The position numbers and the translations under genes are program-made. Under the pieces are notes generated by a model. That model had not been told where the DNA came from and ran no database searches. It saw only the letters and a list, made by a program, of their open reading frames with translations. Shown here piece after piece: positions 15,899 through 25,800 of a DNA stretch of 64,000 nucleotides. Source of the stretch: Fulvivirga ulvae (GTDB lineage: Bacteria > Bacteroidota > Bacteroidia > Cytophagales > Cyclobacteriaceae); assembly GCF_021389975.1 (NCBI RefSeq), contig NZ_CP089981.1, positions 6,597,501-6,661,500 of the forward strand, written 5' to 3'. How positions within the stretch are numbered: position 1 is the stretch's first letter; each line of letters starts with the position of its first letter.

Positions 15899-16318
15899 CT
15901 TTAATTGCCCATAACATCTATATAACGGTATGCTTGTTATTTCACATATAGCTATTCACACGCTATAACCTGAACAGCAAATACTTAACCGATCACAAGC
16001 GTTTACAAACGACTAAAATCAGGTATAACAAGCACTTCAATTTAATCAATTCGCTCAGCAATCTCACATAAAACTTTCCCAACTAAACAATCTACTTTCC
16101 GAAAGTCATTTTCACGTTTGTGAGCGAAATTTAAATCTAGTCAACCTGTAGTGCCTTTGTCAATACCTAACCTTGGGTATATTGAGGATGAATTCACTGG
16201 TAAAAGAGAGATTCTGCTAAGGTTAAGGAGATCCCGGATCAAGTCCGGGAAGACGTGATAAGTTAAGGTGGGGCAAAACAAAAAAGGCCTGAATCTAAAG
16301 ATTCAAGCCTTTTATTTG
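15899..16318 (-). repeat. tRNA-Glu-linked repeat unit R3 (adjacent to the intact tRNA)
   Basis: This is the reference copy of the unit repeated at 13060-13440 and, in part, at 9990-10175. It contains ATTCGCTCA...TGAGCGAAAT arms at about 16045-16130, the ATACCTAACC hairpin (16159-16183), the ATCCCGGATCAAGTCCGGGA hairpin (16231-16250) and the tRNA terminator (16280-16314). It lies between the tRNA-Glu gene and the nuclease gene; there is no ORF. Confidence 0.75.
16280..16314 (-). terminator. Rho-independent terminator of tRNA-Glu
   Basis: On the minus strand AAAAGGCTTGAATC pairs with GATTCAGGCCTTTT through a TTTA loop, followed by TTGTTTTG, directly after the tRNA 3' end. Copies persist in units R1 and R2. 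Confidence 0.8.
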
Positions 16319-16390
16319 TAGCCCGTAGGGGAATCGAACCCCTGTTACCAGGATGAAAACCTGGCGTCCTAACCCCTAGACGAACGGGCC
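16319..16390 (-). tRNA. tRNA-Glu (anticodon TTC)
   Basis: The cloverleaf reads directly from the minus strand: it starts GGCCCGTTCGTCTAGGGG, has anticodon stem-loop CCAGG-TTTTCAT-CCTGG (anticodon TTC, positions near 16350-16356), TpsiC arm AGGGG-TTCGATT-CCCCT and acceptor ACGGGCT with discriminator A. CCA is not encoded. The 3' end is the likely integration target for the neighbouring repeat units. Confidence 0.95.
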
Positions 16391-16469
16391 ATTTCGTTAA
16401 TGGAGGTGCAAATATAATGGGCTGTAATTTAAAAACAATAGGGGCGTTGATTTTTTTTACAAACTTTTT

Positions 16470-17795
16470 TCAAGGTACCGGTTCAAGTTCATCTTTATTT
16501 ACGTTTTCAGCGTTTTTAAGGAGATGCATGGGTGCTACTTTTGGTCCGGTGTGCTGTTTTCTGAGCTTCGGGGTGTTCATAGACAGGTTATAAACAGGCA
16601 TGGCTCCAAGGGTAGTCACAATGGCCATAAGCACAAGTATCGAGAACAGGTCCTGGGTTATTACCCCGTAAAGCAAACCTATATTAGCGATCAGCAACTC
16701 CATCAATCCCCTGGAATTGATCAGGCCTCCTATTGCTGATGATTCTCTCCAGGTGTATCCTGTGGCTTTCATGGTGACTGTGCAGATACCGTATTTCCCA
16801 ACAACTGAAAACAGCAGGATAACCAGCCCTGGTATTATAATCGTGGGATTTTGAAATACCAGCAGGTTGGTGCTCAGGCCAGAGTAGGCAAAGAAAACGG
16901 GCAGGAACATCACTACAACGATATCTTTCAGCTTAACGGTTAGTGTATCTATAATGCCGGAAGTCCGGGGAATGGCGAGGCCTAAAACAAAACCGCCAAA
17001 AACAGAATACAGACCTATAACATCTGTAGCCAAGGCTGCACCCAGGAGCAAAACAAGTATAAAAGCAAAGTGCGCCTGGCTTAGCTCGCCTGTTTTTTCC
17101 GTAGCCTTGGCCACCTGCTTCAATATGGGTTTGATTATGCCAAATACTACCAGTACAAATATAAAAGCCCCTCCAAGGGTAACAAAACCGCCACTATAGC
17201 TCTGGCTGACAGCCATAGCGGTAACAAATGACAGGAGTATCCAGCTTATCACATCCTGAACGCTTGCTGCCAGTAAGGATAAGGCCCCTATCTTGGTGTT
17301 TATGAGCTTTTTTTCATGGAGTATCCTGGCCAGCATGGGGAAAGCGGTGATTGCAAGTGCTGTACCCATATAGATACCAAAAGTGCTGAGGCTTATACCT
17401 TCCATAGCCAGTGTATCATGATACAGGACGGCTGCCACTACCCCCAGTCCAAAGGGAACAAGTGTACCGGTAAACGACAATGCTCCGGCCTGCTTTATGG
17501 TAGATTTTTTAAAGAGTTTATAATCGATCTCTGCACCTACGAGAAACATGTAGATGGACAATCCCAGGTTGCACAAAACAAAAAGGACAGACATCACCTC
17601 TTTGTTAAAAAGGTTCGCGGAAAGCTCAGGAAAGTAGTTACCAAACAGGGTGGGTCCGAGCAGTACACCTGAGATCATTTCTCCTACTACGCGAGGTTGA
17701 CCAATAGCGGTAATCAACTTACCGCAGATCTGGGCGGCCATCATAATTACTATAACGGCCATGGTAACAGCAACGAATAATTCGAGGTTGTTCAT
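16470..17795 (-). CDS. Cation:proton antiporter (CPA2, KefB/NapA-like)
   Basis: The 441-residue integral membrane protein has about 12 hydrophobic segments and CPA2 family marks: GQPRVVGEMISGVLLGPTLF in TM2, the AITAFPMLARIL segment and the SVQDVISWILLS segment with the ion-binding Asp. The KTN/TrkA regulatory domain seen in KefB/C is absent. It exchanges H+ for Na+ or K+ across the inner membrane. It is the last gene of the NRPS operon, 62 nt after the racemase. Similar antiporters occur in peptide antibiotic operons, possibly energising export or giving self-protection; that role is inference. Confidence 0.85.
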   Translation of the reverse strand: MNNLELFVAVTMAVIVIMMAAQICGKLITAIGQPRVVGEMISGVLLGPTLFGNYFPELSANLFNKEVMSVLFVLCNLGLSIYMFLVGAEIDYKLFKKSTIKQAGALSFTGTLVPFGLGVVAAVLYHDTLAMEGISLSTFGIYMGTALAITAFPMLARILHEKKLINTKIGALSLLAASVQDVISWILLSFVTAMAVSQSYSGGFVTLGGAFIFVLVVFGIIKPILKQVAKATEKTGELSQAHFAFILVLLLGAALATDVIGLYSVFGGFVLGLAIPRTSGIIDTLTVKLKDIVVVMFLPVFFAYSGLSTNLLVFQNPTIIIPGLVILLFSVVGKYGICTVTMKATGYTWRESSAIGGLINSRGLMELLIANIGLLYGVITQDLFSILVLMAIVTTLGAMPVYNLSMNTPKLRKQHTGPKVAPMHLLKNAENVNKDELEPVP

Positions 17796-17857
17796 AGAAA
17801 TAATATTACAGATTGGTTTTTATAAGTTATTAGTTTAAGCGGCTATACTTCAATATA

Positions 17858-18652
17858 CTAAGTTAAGACTGCCCTGCCTTTGTCTTGCAGCATACAGGTG
17901 GCAAGGGATTCGCGGATCAGAGCCTTGGCCAATACCTCGGACGAATCTACCAGTATGATTTTATCCGGTGTCACGTAGGGGGCCACAAGCGACAGCTCCG
18001 TACAGCCAAGGACAACTGCTTCTGCGCCTTCACCGGCAAAGTAATCCAATGCCTTCCTCATCAACTGCCGGGCTTCAAAACTAACCATATCGGGATTGGC
18101 TTTAAGACCGAAATGCTCATCGTAGATCATCCGATGGATCACATTCTGTTGAAAATCCTCATCAGGCAACACTACTTCAAACCCCTGCAACTCCAGCAAG
18201 TGTTTGTACACTCCTGACTTGTATGTACCGTTAGTACTCATTACCCCTACCCTGCGTACATGCAAATGGTTTGCTTTGATATACCTGCAGGTTTCTTTAG
18301 GCATGTTTAAAAGTGATACCTGGCTGTTCATTTTGTTAAGCTCGTCTAAAATCACACTATATATTTCCTGTGAGTATGAGGTGTTGCATGCAATACCTAC
18401 CACCCTGGCCCCTGCCTGCTCCAGTTTACCTATAACCTTGGCAATGCTGTAAGCAGGGTTAGGGTGCAACGGGTCGTTCAAAAAGGCAGTTCTGTCAGGT
18501 ATATGCCGGGGAAATGACATCAGAATCACAGATAAATGGTCCTGGTCTTTAGATGCCTCTGTATGGCGCAATATATAGTCATACATGGCCAGCCCGGCCT
18601 GGGGGCCAACGCCCCCTACGATGCCAATTACATTATCTTGCTCCAGATCCAT
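17858..18652 (-). CDS. Aspartate/glutamate racemase family protein
   Basis: The 264-residue protein has the family's N-terminal IGIVGGVGPQAG loop (8-19) and both catalytic cysteines: Cys89 in GIACNTSYS and Cys217 in VLGCTELSL. Cofactor-independent racemases of this type interconvert L- and D-Asp (or Glu) by a two-base cysteine mechanism. Its ATG overlaps the dioxygenase stop (TAATG), implying translational coupling. Placed beside a SyrP-like hydroxylase and downstream of an NRPS with an Asp-predicted A domain, it probably supplies D-Asp. No separate epimerisation domain is visible in the synthetases. Glu remains possible. Confidence 0.88.
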   Translation of the reverse strand: MDLEQDNVIGIVGGVGPQAGLAMYDYILRHTEASKDQDHLSVILMSFPRHIPDRTAFLNDPLHPNPAYSIAKVIGKLEQAGARVVGIACNTSYSQEIYSVILDELNKMNSQVSLLNMPKETCRYIKANHLHVRRVGVMSTNGTYKSGVYKHLLELQGFEVVLPDEDFQQNVIHRMIYDEHFGLKANPDMVSFEARQLMRKALDYFAGEGAEAVVLGCTELSLVAPYVTPDKIILVDSSEVLAKALIRESLATCMLQDKGRAVLT

Positions 18653-19599
18653 TATTCGGTCATTGATACCAATACACGCCGCTCGCCGGTGAAGGAGTTT
18701 CGTCCATGGCTGGCCAATTCATTGTCCACGATCAGCAGTTCGTTTATTTCCCATGGCGGAGCTATGGTCAGCTTCTCAGTGGTATCCAGTATTTCCCTCA
18801 CCATTGCTTCGGTGATCTGTGTGCCATCACCAAATTTCACGAACATGGGAAAGTCCTCCGTAGAGTCGTACATGTGCTGCATCATTTCATAGATCTCACT
18901 ATCCAGATGGCTGGGATGGAACTGGTCTATCTGGTTAAACCAGACGCGTGCTCCGCTACCTCGGTGTGCTATAATGCCTTTGCTTCTCTGGATTAATCTC
19001 AGGCTGCCATCTTCCTTCCATTGATGCTCTATATCATATTGCTCACAATAAGCCTCCAGTTGCTCTTTGCTCTCCGTCTCAAAGGTATCCTGCCATGACG
19101 GCCCTATGCCTCTGCCTCCATGCAAATTACGAATGTATATTACCCCTTTTCTTTCAATTTCATCCACAAGGGCTTTATCCATGTGGTTCAATATTTCCCT
19201 GCTGTCAGCCAGCAGTGTTTCGCCACCGGTGTCTGAGGGTTGTATGCAACTGAAGAATAATTTGGCAGGCCATTTGGCAGAGTATGAGAGTTCATTATGC
19301 ATGGTGATCCTCTGTGTTTTATCATACTCGGTAGAAGTATAAACGTTGCCTGACAGTTTGGTCCTGGGCGAATTACCATCTATGTATGCCAAAAATTTAT
19401 TGGCTATGGAGTTAACAATGTGCTGAAATACCTCCATGGATTCTATCTGAATCCCCTGGAATTTTACAGCACCCACTTCGTGCAGATCCCTCTCAATTTC
19501 ACTTTGGTTACTCTTATAGTACGTAATAAATTCTTCCGGACTCATATCATCCAGTTGCACCGTCATCGGTAAGGTCAGTTTTTTAACAGTCTCATTCAT
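18652..19599 (-). CDS. SyrP-like Fe(II)/2-oxoglutarate dioxygenase (TauD family)
   Basis: The 315-residue TauD/TfdA-type enzyme has iron ligands His101 and Glu103 in MHNELSYS (HxE, as in SyrP-type enzymes) and the distal His298 in LASHGRNSF. The 2-oxoglutarate-binding Arg is in FTGERRVLVS. SyrP hydroxylates aspartate at C3 while it is tethered to an NRPS carrier domain. The Asp-predicted module at 51433-56031 is the natural substrate. The gene is translationally coupled to the racemase. It could alternatively act on another tethered residue. Confidence 0.88.
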   Translation of the reverse strand: MNETVKKLTLPMTVQLDDMSPEEFITYYKSNQSEIERDLHEVGAVKFQGIQIESMEVFQHIVNSIANKFLAYIDGNSPRTKLSGNVYTSTEYDKTQRITMHNELSYSAKWPAKLFFSCIQPSDTGGETLLADSREILNHMDKALVDEIERKGVIYIRNLHGGRGIGPSWQDTFETESKEQLEAYCEQYDIEHQWKEDGSLRLIQRSKGIIAHRGSGARVWFNQIDQFHPSHLDSEIYEMMQHMYDSTEDFPMFVKFGDGTQITEAMVREILDTTEKLTIAPPWEINELLIVDNELASHGRNSFTGERRVLVSMTE

Positions 19600-19665
19600 C
19601 TCTCTTTTATTTTAGGTCTTTAAGAATACTTTAAGGTTTATTCATTACTAAATTTCAAAGTCAGC

Positions 19666-22600
19666 TCATAAGGTTAATGTTTCCTCCTTTTGGTAAGGCT
19701 CAAGCTTACCCTGATTCATTTTATATATCCTGTCTGCTACATCGAAATAATGGTCATCATGGGTAATCGCTATGATTATTTTTCCCATTTTCTTCATTTC
19801 CGGGAGCAGTGTTCTGTAGAAGAACTTCCTGTACTCAGGGTCCTGATCGGCGGCCCATTCATCAAAGAGGCAGATCGGCGAGTCTTCCAGATAGCACTGA
19901 AACAAAGCAAGCCTTTTGCGCTGACCTCCAGAAAGTTCGATGGTATTGTATGTGTTGTCTTTGATCACCACCTTATGGTCCAGTTGAAGGAGTTTTAGCA
20001 ACCTCATTACCTCTTCTTCACGGCCTGCAACATTATGGCTATAGAGTTTTTCAAAAAGGTATGCGGGGCTGAATACGGTAGAAAAATACTCGCTCATTTC
20101 AGCACTGTCTACCACTTCATCATTGATCAGCAGTTCGCCCTGGTCGGGCTCGTACAAGCCGGTCAGCAGCTTGGCAAAGGTGGTTTTACCGCTGCCATTG
20201 CCACCAATAAGGAACAGTATCTCACCGGCATAGGCTTCCATGTCAATGGGGCCAACACTGAATTGTTCATCCACATTCTCCTTCTTATAGCTAAAGCGCA
20301 CCTGCCTGATCTTGACAGAACGCACTTGCGGGGGCGTCGGTACCGGAAGTACGCTAAGGTCAAGGTTGGCGGGGATCTCTTCCCTGAACTGCCTGAGGCG
20401 GTTCCAAGCCACTTTTAGCTGCATCATGGCGGGCATGGCTCCGAGTATAGCATTGATGGGGCCTATCAGGTAAAGAAGAATCACCACAAAGCTCATGAGA
20501 ACATACAGTTCTATATTCGGAAACATTTCAGGCATGCCGAAGGCTACCATCCCCAGCAACACCACCAACAATGACTCCCCTACTAGAAAGGCATTAACAA
20601 ACCTGACATCAGCCATGGAGATCTTCTTTTTATACTGTTCAGCACTGATAGCCACATCTTCTTTGTAGGCCAGCTTTTTGTTTCTATGTAAGCTGATCTC
20701 CTTGAATCCGTCGATCATTCCGTTGATCAGACGCATAAATACATTACGCTCATCACGGGCTTTTTCATAGTAGACATTGGTGCTCCTGCCCACAAAAAAG
20801 TAGATACCTGACAAGGCTATGATCAAAAAGATGGTGAGCAAAGTAGCCCAAAAAGCTATGGATGCCAGGTAAATAAAGGCCCCGGCCGCTGTGATTATGC
20901 TGGTAATCAGGGTGGCAAATACATTGGTAGATTCACCTATATAGTTAACGTCGTCGTTCAGGGCAGTATACACTCTGCCTCGATCCATAGATTCAAATTT
21001 TTGGTATGATGTGGAGAATATTTTATCGATCAGCTCAATTCTCAGGTCATACACCAACCCCCGGGCAAACCTGATAAGGTTAACCTGTACAAACCTTCTC
21101 CCCAACAGGTATACACCCAGGATCAGGGCATAATAAAACACAATGTACCTGAGCTCAATGTCAGCGCCTATAGCCGAGGTTACCATTACGATCAGGATAA
21201 CGTTGGAGAGGCCGGATAAAATACTCATCAACAATATCACCGGGACTTTGCCCAAATACTGGTTTTTAAGAGGAAAGCATAATGTAAAGAAGTAGGTGAT
21301 GTAGCTGACCAGTATGGCTGTCAAAGTCAAAATTATCAATGCCGCGAAACTTACAGGAGACCATACCAGGATGGCCTGCCAGGTAAAACCTGCAATGGCT
21401 TCCGGCAATATGTAGAAGGCGAACAAAAATGGAACGACCAGTAACAGCGCCTGAAGAAATTTACCCAACTTACTCCAGGTAAGGGGACTGTAGGCCCTTT
21501 CTCCTTTAAAGATTGCCCTGATTGCCAAAATGGCAAATGCTATAACGATAAGTATGTAAAGCACCAACGCAAGAGAAATGGAAGAATAAACCTTATCATT
21601 TCCATCGCCCGGGTCAAACTCCCTTTGTGTACCTTCTCCGGCCATGGCTTTCATTACTCTTTGACCAATCAACGGCGTGAACTTGCTGTTGGAGTTGGCA
21701 AGTACGGCAACACCTGTTTTCTCATCCGGCCTGAATGCTACATAGGAGGAGAAGTTGGGGTTAACTCCTTCATGCCATATTTCATCACTACCATCAAGCC
21801 GCACATGCCAGCCTCGTGCGTAGGAGGCCATACCATGCAGCGGAACCGTTCTGTCCCTGCGGTGGGTCACTTTCGCCAGGGTGTACATAGCAGAGTCTCC
21901 AAGCCCCATCTGGAAGGTAAGCCATTTGGCCATATCGCTGGCATTTGAAATCACATATCCCGCAGCATAATTGCCCCGGTAAACAGGAGCGTCATATTCC
22001 TGAGGTATAAAGAAGCCTACTTTATATCCCACTGCCATTTGACTGCTATCCTCCGGCTCTCCGATGGATGTACTGCCAAGGCCCAGCTTCTCTATAATGT
22101 TATACTGAAGGTAAATTTCAAAGGGTTGCCCTGAAACTTTTTGAACGATTAAAGCCAGTACATCATAGTTAATGGTGGCGTATTCATAGCGGGTCCCTGG
22201 CACATCGTCCAGCTCCTGCCCTATCAATAATTTAACCGTGCGCTCCAGGGCATCTACTTTGTCTGTTTCCGGAATTTTGGCAATAGTATTCCAGGGGATG
22301 CCGCTAGTATGATGCAGCAATTGCTCTATGGTAATGGCTTGAGCGGTTCCTTCGTAGGTCACTTTAAACCAGGGCAGATAATCGGAAACGCTATTATCCA
22401 ACGCTATTTTTCCCTGCTCTGCCAATTGGGTAACTGCCAACGCCGTAAAAGCCTTACTGCACGACCCCAATTCAAAAAGAGTAAACGGCGTCACCTTCTT
22501 TGCAGCATTGAGGTCAGCGTATCCGTAAGTCCTGATAAAGGTCTGCCCGTCTTGTACAATTACAATACTCATACCCGGAATATCACCCTCTTCCATCAAG

Positions 22601-22764
22601 GCTTCCACTTCGGCATTGTCCAGCAGCTTATCCGGATCATTATGTTGGGCCAAAAGCTGGCTTGAGCTCCATGCCATGATAAACATGGAGATCATCATTT
22701 TTACTTTCATCATACAATTTCTATTCATGTGGCGGTGCCACCCGTAAATTCCAATTATGCTCAA
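19666..22764 (-). CDS. Beta-lactamase-fold peptidase fused to cyclic-peptide-type ABC exporter
   Basis: The 1032-residue fusion has an N-terminal signal region (likely true start within MNRNCMMKVKMMISMF, residues 13-19, cleaved near LLAQ). An S12 serine hydrolase domain follows (about 45-385), with Ser101-x-x-Lys104 in GSCSKAF, a YATIN motif and HEGVNP. Several transmembrane helices come next (about 390-520). Then a PvdE/SyrD-like exporter: a six-helix membrane domain (about 530-790) and an ATPase with Walker A GGNGSGKTTF (854-863), signature LSGGQRKRLA (944-953) and Walker B ICLFDE (964-969). The protein probably exports the peptide and may trim a leader acyl-residue, as in ZmaM/ClbP-type prodrug maturation; that is inference. 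It starts 36 nt after the six-module NRPS. Confidence 0.88.
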   Translation of the reverse strand: MSIIGIYGWHRHMNRNCMMKVKMMISMFIMAWSSSQLLAQHNDPDKLLDNAEVEALMEEGDIPGMSIVIVQDGQTFIRTYGYADLNAAKKVTPFTLFELGSCSKAFTALAVTQLAEQGKIALDNSVSDYLPWFKVTYEGTAQAITIEQLLHHTSGIPWNTIAKIPETDKVDALERTVKLLIGQELDDVPGTRYEYATINYDVLALIVQKVSGQPFEIYLQYNIIEKLGLGSTSIGEPEDSSQMAVGYKVGFFIPQEYDAPVYRGNYAAGYVISNASDMAKWLTFQMGLGDSAMYTLAKVTHRRDRTVPLHGMASYARGWHVRLDGSDEIWHEGVNPNFSSYVAFRPDEKTGVAVLANSNSKFTPLIGQRVMKAMAGEGTQREFDPGDGNDKVYSSISLALVLYILIVIAFAILAIRAIFKGERAYSPLTWSKLGKFLQALLLVVPFLFAFYILPEAIAGFTWQAILVWSPVSFAALIILTLTAILVSYITYFFTLCFPLKNQYLGKVPVILLMSILSGLSNVILIVMVTSAIGADIELRYIVFYYALILGVYLLGRRFVQVNLIRFARGLVYDLRIELIDKIFSTSYQKFESMDRGRVYTALNDDVNYIGESTNVFATLITSIITAAGAFIYLASIAFWATLLTIFLIIALSGIYFFVGRSTNVYYEKARDERNVFMRLINGMIDGFKEISLHRNKKLAYKEDVAISAEQYKKKISMADVRFVNAFLVGESLLVVLLGMVAFGMPEMFPNIELYVLMSFVVILLYLIGPINAILGAMPAMMQLKVAWNRLRQFREEIPANLDLSVLPVPTPPQVRSVKIRQVRFSYKKENVDEQFSVGPIDMEAYAGEILFLIGGNGSGKTTFAKLLTGLYEPDQGELLINDEVVDSAEMSEYFSTVFSPAYLFEKLYSHNVAGREEEVMRLLKLLQLDHKVVIKDNTYNTIELSGGQRKRLALFQCYLEDSPICLFDEWAADQDPEYRKFFYRTLLPEMKKMGKIIIAITHDDHYFDVADRIYKMNQGKLEPYQKEETLTL

Positions 22765-22783
22765 AGGTTCATTTTGAACCTTT
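22763..22783. promoter_or_regulatory. Perfect AAAGGTTCA inverted repeat inside the NRPS operon
   Basis: Arms AAAGGTTCA (22763-22771) and TGAACCTTT (22775-22783) flank a 3-base spacer, between the NRPS stop (22801) and the exporter. The same geometry occurs at 2567-2587 in the NusG operon leader. Its position between a 19-kb gene and the exporter suggests a control or processing site. Confidence 0.45.
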
Positions 22784-22800
22784 AAGGAGTGAACTTTGCT

Positions 22801-25800
22801 TTACACTCCTTCCGGAATTGACTTGTTTCGATTATTAAGGCTGAAGTCTATTTGTTCCACAACCCTTTTAACTCCGGGCTCCCGGAGTATGGAAAAATGG
22901 TCCCCGTCTACTTCTATATAATTTATTTCCTTTTCAAAGTTTTCTGATAGCAGTTCTATACCATAGTCTGTATCTTCCGCCTTTACATATACTGGTTCTG
23001 CCTTTAGCTTCCCTTTGATTTTGTAGCGTAATACAGCATTATCAAGGGTTCTGATGGTGTTGAGATATAGTATCATCTGTCGCACATCGATATTGTCAAA
23101 GTCTGGTATCAGCGGCACTATGTCTCCAGGTACCATCCCCTTCACCGGCCCCATATCAGACAGACCAGAGAACAGCTCTATGGCCTGCTCCCACACCTCT
23201 TGCATACTTTCCAGTCTTTCCAATACTTCATGCCTTCCGGCAAGTACCTCTTTCAAAAGTGTCTTTTCTGTCTTTGCATTGAATGGTGTCACTTCTTCGC
23301 TGCACTCAAATGGCAAAATGGTGTCTATCATGATCAGGATATCAACCCTTTCTCCGTCAGCTTCCAATTGCCGGGTTATTTCGTAGGCTATGGTGCCACC
23401 TGTACTCCACCCTGCCACTTTATATGGGCCCTCCGGCTGTACCATTTTCATCTGGTTAATGTATAGTGACGCCAGTTCCTCAACACTCAGATTCAGAGGG
23501 GCAACATTGCTCAGGGACGGGCTTCTCAAACCCCAGCATGTATGGTCACTGATATGCCTGCTCAAACCGACATATCCTTGTACATCACCACTGCCATCAT
23601 GGATAAAAAAGAGTTTGTGGTCAGCAGGGGTTCCTTGCTTCAGAAGAGTCAGGAGCTCTCCTGCAACGGCCAGTGGCCTTCTGCTCTTTTGGATCTTCGG
23701 GATAATGCCTGTTATTGTAGGCGATGTGAATAAATCTACCAGGGAAATTTCACTTCCAAAGGTTTTATTGATACGATGAACCATTTTTGTGGCTTTGAGC
23801 GACTGCCCTCCCAATTCGAAGAAGTTTTGGTTCACACCTATCCTATTAACTTCTATTTCCAGAATTTCAGCCCAGATAGCAGCCAACCGCCCCTCCTCCG
23901 GAGTCTCAGGAATCACAATTTCTACCTGGTGTTCTTCCACAGGATCGGGAAGTGCTTTTTTGTTCAGTTTGCCATTCGGAGTAACAGGCAGTTTTTCCAT
24001 CTCCACAAAGTATGCAGGCACCATATATGCCGGTAAATTTGTGGCCAGGTGATCGCGCAGGTCACTGCTCTCAATATTCTTGCCTGCATAATAGGCTACG
24101 AGATACTTGGCGCTTTCACTTCCCTTTGCCATAACCGCTGCTTCGCTTACACGCTCATGCCGTACGAGCCACTTCTCTATTTCCCCGGGCTCAATCCTGT
24201 AGCCCCGTATTTTCACCTGATCATCAGCCCTGCCGAGAAATTCTATGCTACCATCCGGCATCCATCTGGCCAGGTCTCCTGTCCTATAAAGTCGTTTTCC
24301 CGAAACCTGTTTATTATTAATAAACTTTTCCCGAGTCAATTGTGGCCTTTTCAGATATTCACGGGCCAGGCCTTTCCCCGCAATACAAAGTTCACCGGGA
24401 ACCATTACCGGGCACATGGTCCCGTTGTTGTTGATAATATAAACCTCCCGGTTGGCTATGGGCTGTCCTATATGTGATGTTTTGGTAATGTCCGTAATAC
24501 GGTTATATGTTGCACAAACGGTTGACTCAGAGGGTCCGTAGGTATTGTATACCGGATATTTTTCAAACAGCTTATCAATATGACGCGGCAATAAAACATC
24601 ACCACCGCTGATGATGGCTCTCAGGCTGCTTAACCTATCTGCGTAATGGTTTAGCTCATTGAGCACAAGCGGTGTAGTGCTTAACAAGGTGGCATTACAG
24701 GTTGCAATAGCCTCTGCCATATAGTCAATATCACGACCGCCGGAAGGCATAATAAACACACATGCCCCGGAAATGAGTGCAGGAAATACCTCTTCCACTA
24801 CCGTATCAAAAGAAATGGAGGACTGTTGAATAACCTTGTCTTCTTCTGTAACTGAAAAATAGTTTTTAAAGGTAAGCGCATAATCCAGCAGGGATTCGTG
24901 TTCGATGATGATGCCTTTGGGCTTACCCGTACTTCCTGATGTAAAGATCACATAAGCGGCACTGCGACTATCTATTGCCGCGGGAGGATTATCCGTTGCC
25001 ATTTCATCGAGTGTATTCTGACCATCGACTAAATCAATGGCTTCTATGTTTTTCTCCATAGCAGCCAGTTCCTGATATAAATTTGTAATAACCAGCCTGG
25101 GCTTTGCCTTATGGATCATCGCTTTTATTCTCCCGGCCGGGTATTCAGGGTCCAGCGGCACATAAGCTGCTCCGGATTTCAATACAGCCATCATGGCTAT
25201 CAACATTTCCGGTGAGCGACTTACATAGATGCCTATGATATCCTCGCCCTGCACCCCTTTGGTGTAAATCAGGTAATTTGCGAGCCGGTTTACCTGTTCA
25301 TTAAACTCATGATAAGTCAAGGTACGTCCTCCGCAAGTAATACAAGGTCTGTTGCTATAAATATTGGCTTGCTTCTCAAAAAGGTCTACCACATTGGTAT
25401 CTGAAGGATAAGCCACAGCCGTATCATTAAATCCGGCAATCAGCCCGAGGTCTTCTTCAGAAAGGATATTGATGTCTTCAAGCTTTATCTGATCATCACC
25501 AACCACTGCTGCCACGATGGACTTAAAGCACGCAACAAACCTTTTTATAGTCTGTTCCCGAAACAGGGTGGTAGAATATTCAAACCCAAGTCGGATATTC
25601 TCTTTCCCCTCAGAGCCTGTCAGGGTCAGGTCAAACTGCGAAACCGTGGTATCCAGAGGGTATGGCTCAGCGCTTAATTCACCCGGCCCCTTATCTGCTT
25701 CCTGCTGGTGATGAAATGAAAACATGACATCGAAGAGCGGGTTTCTGCCGGTGTCGCGATGGATATTAAGGGCTTCAACAAGTTCTTCATAAGGATATGC

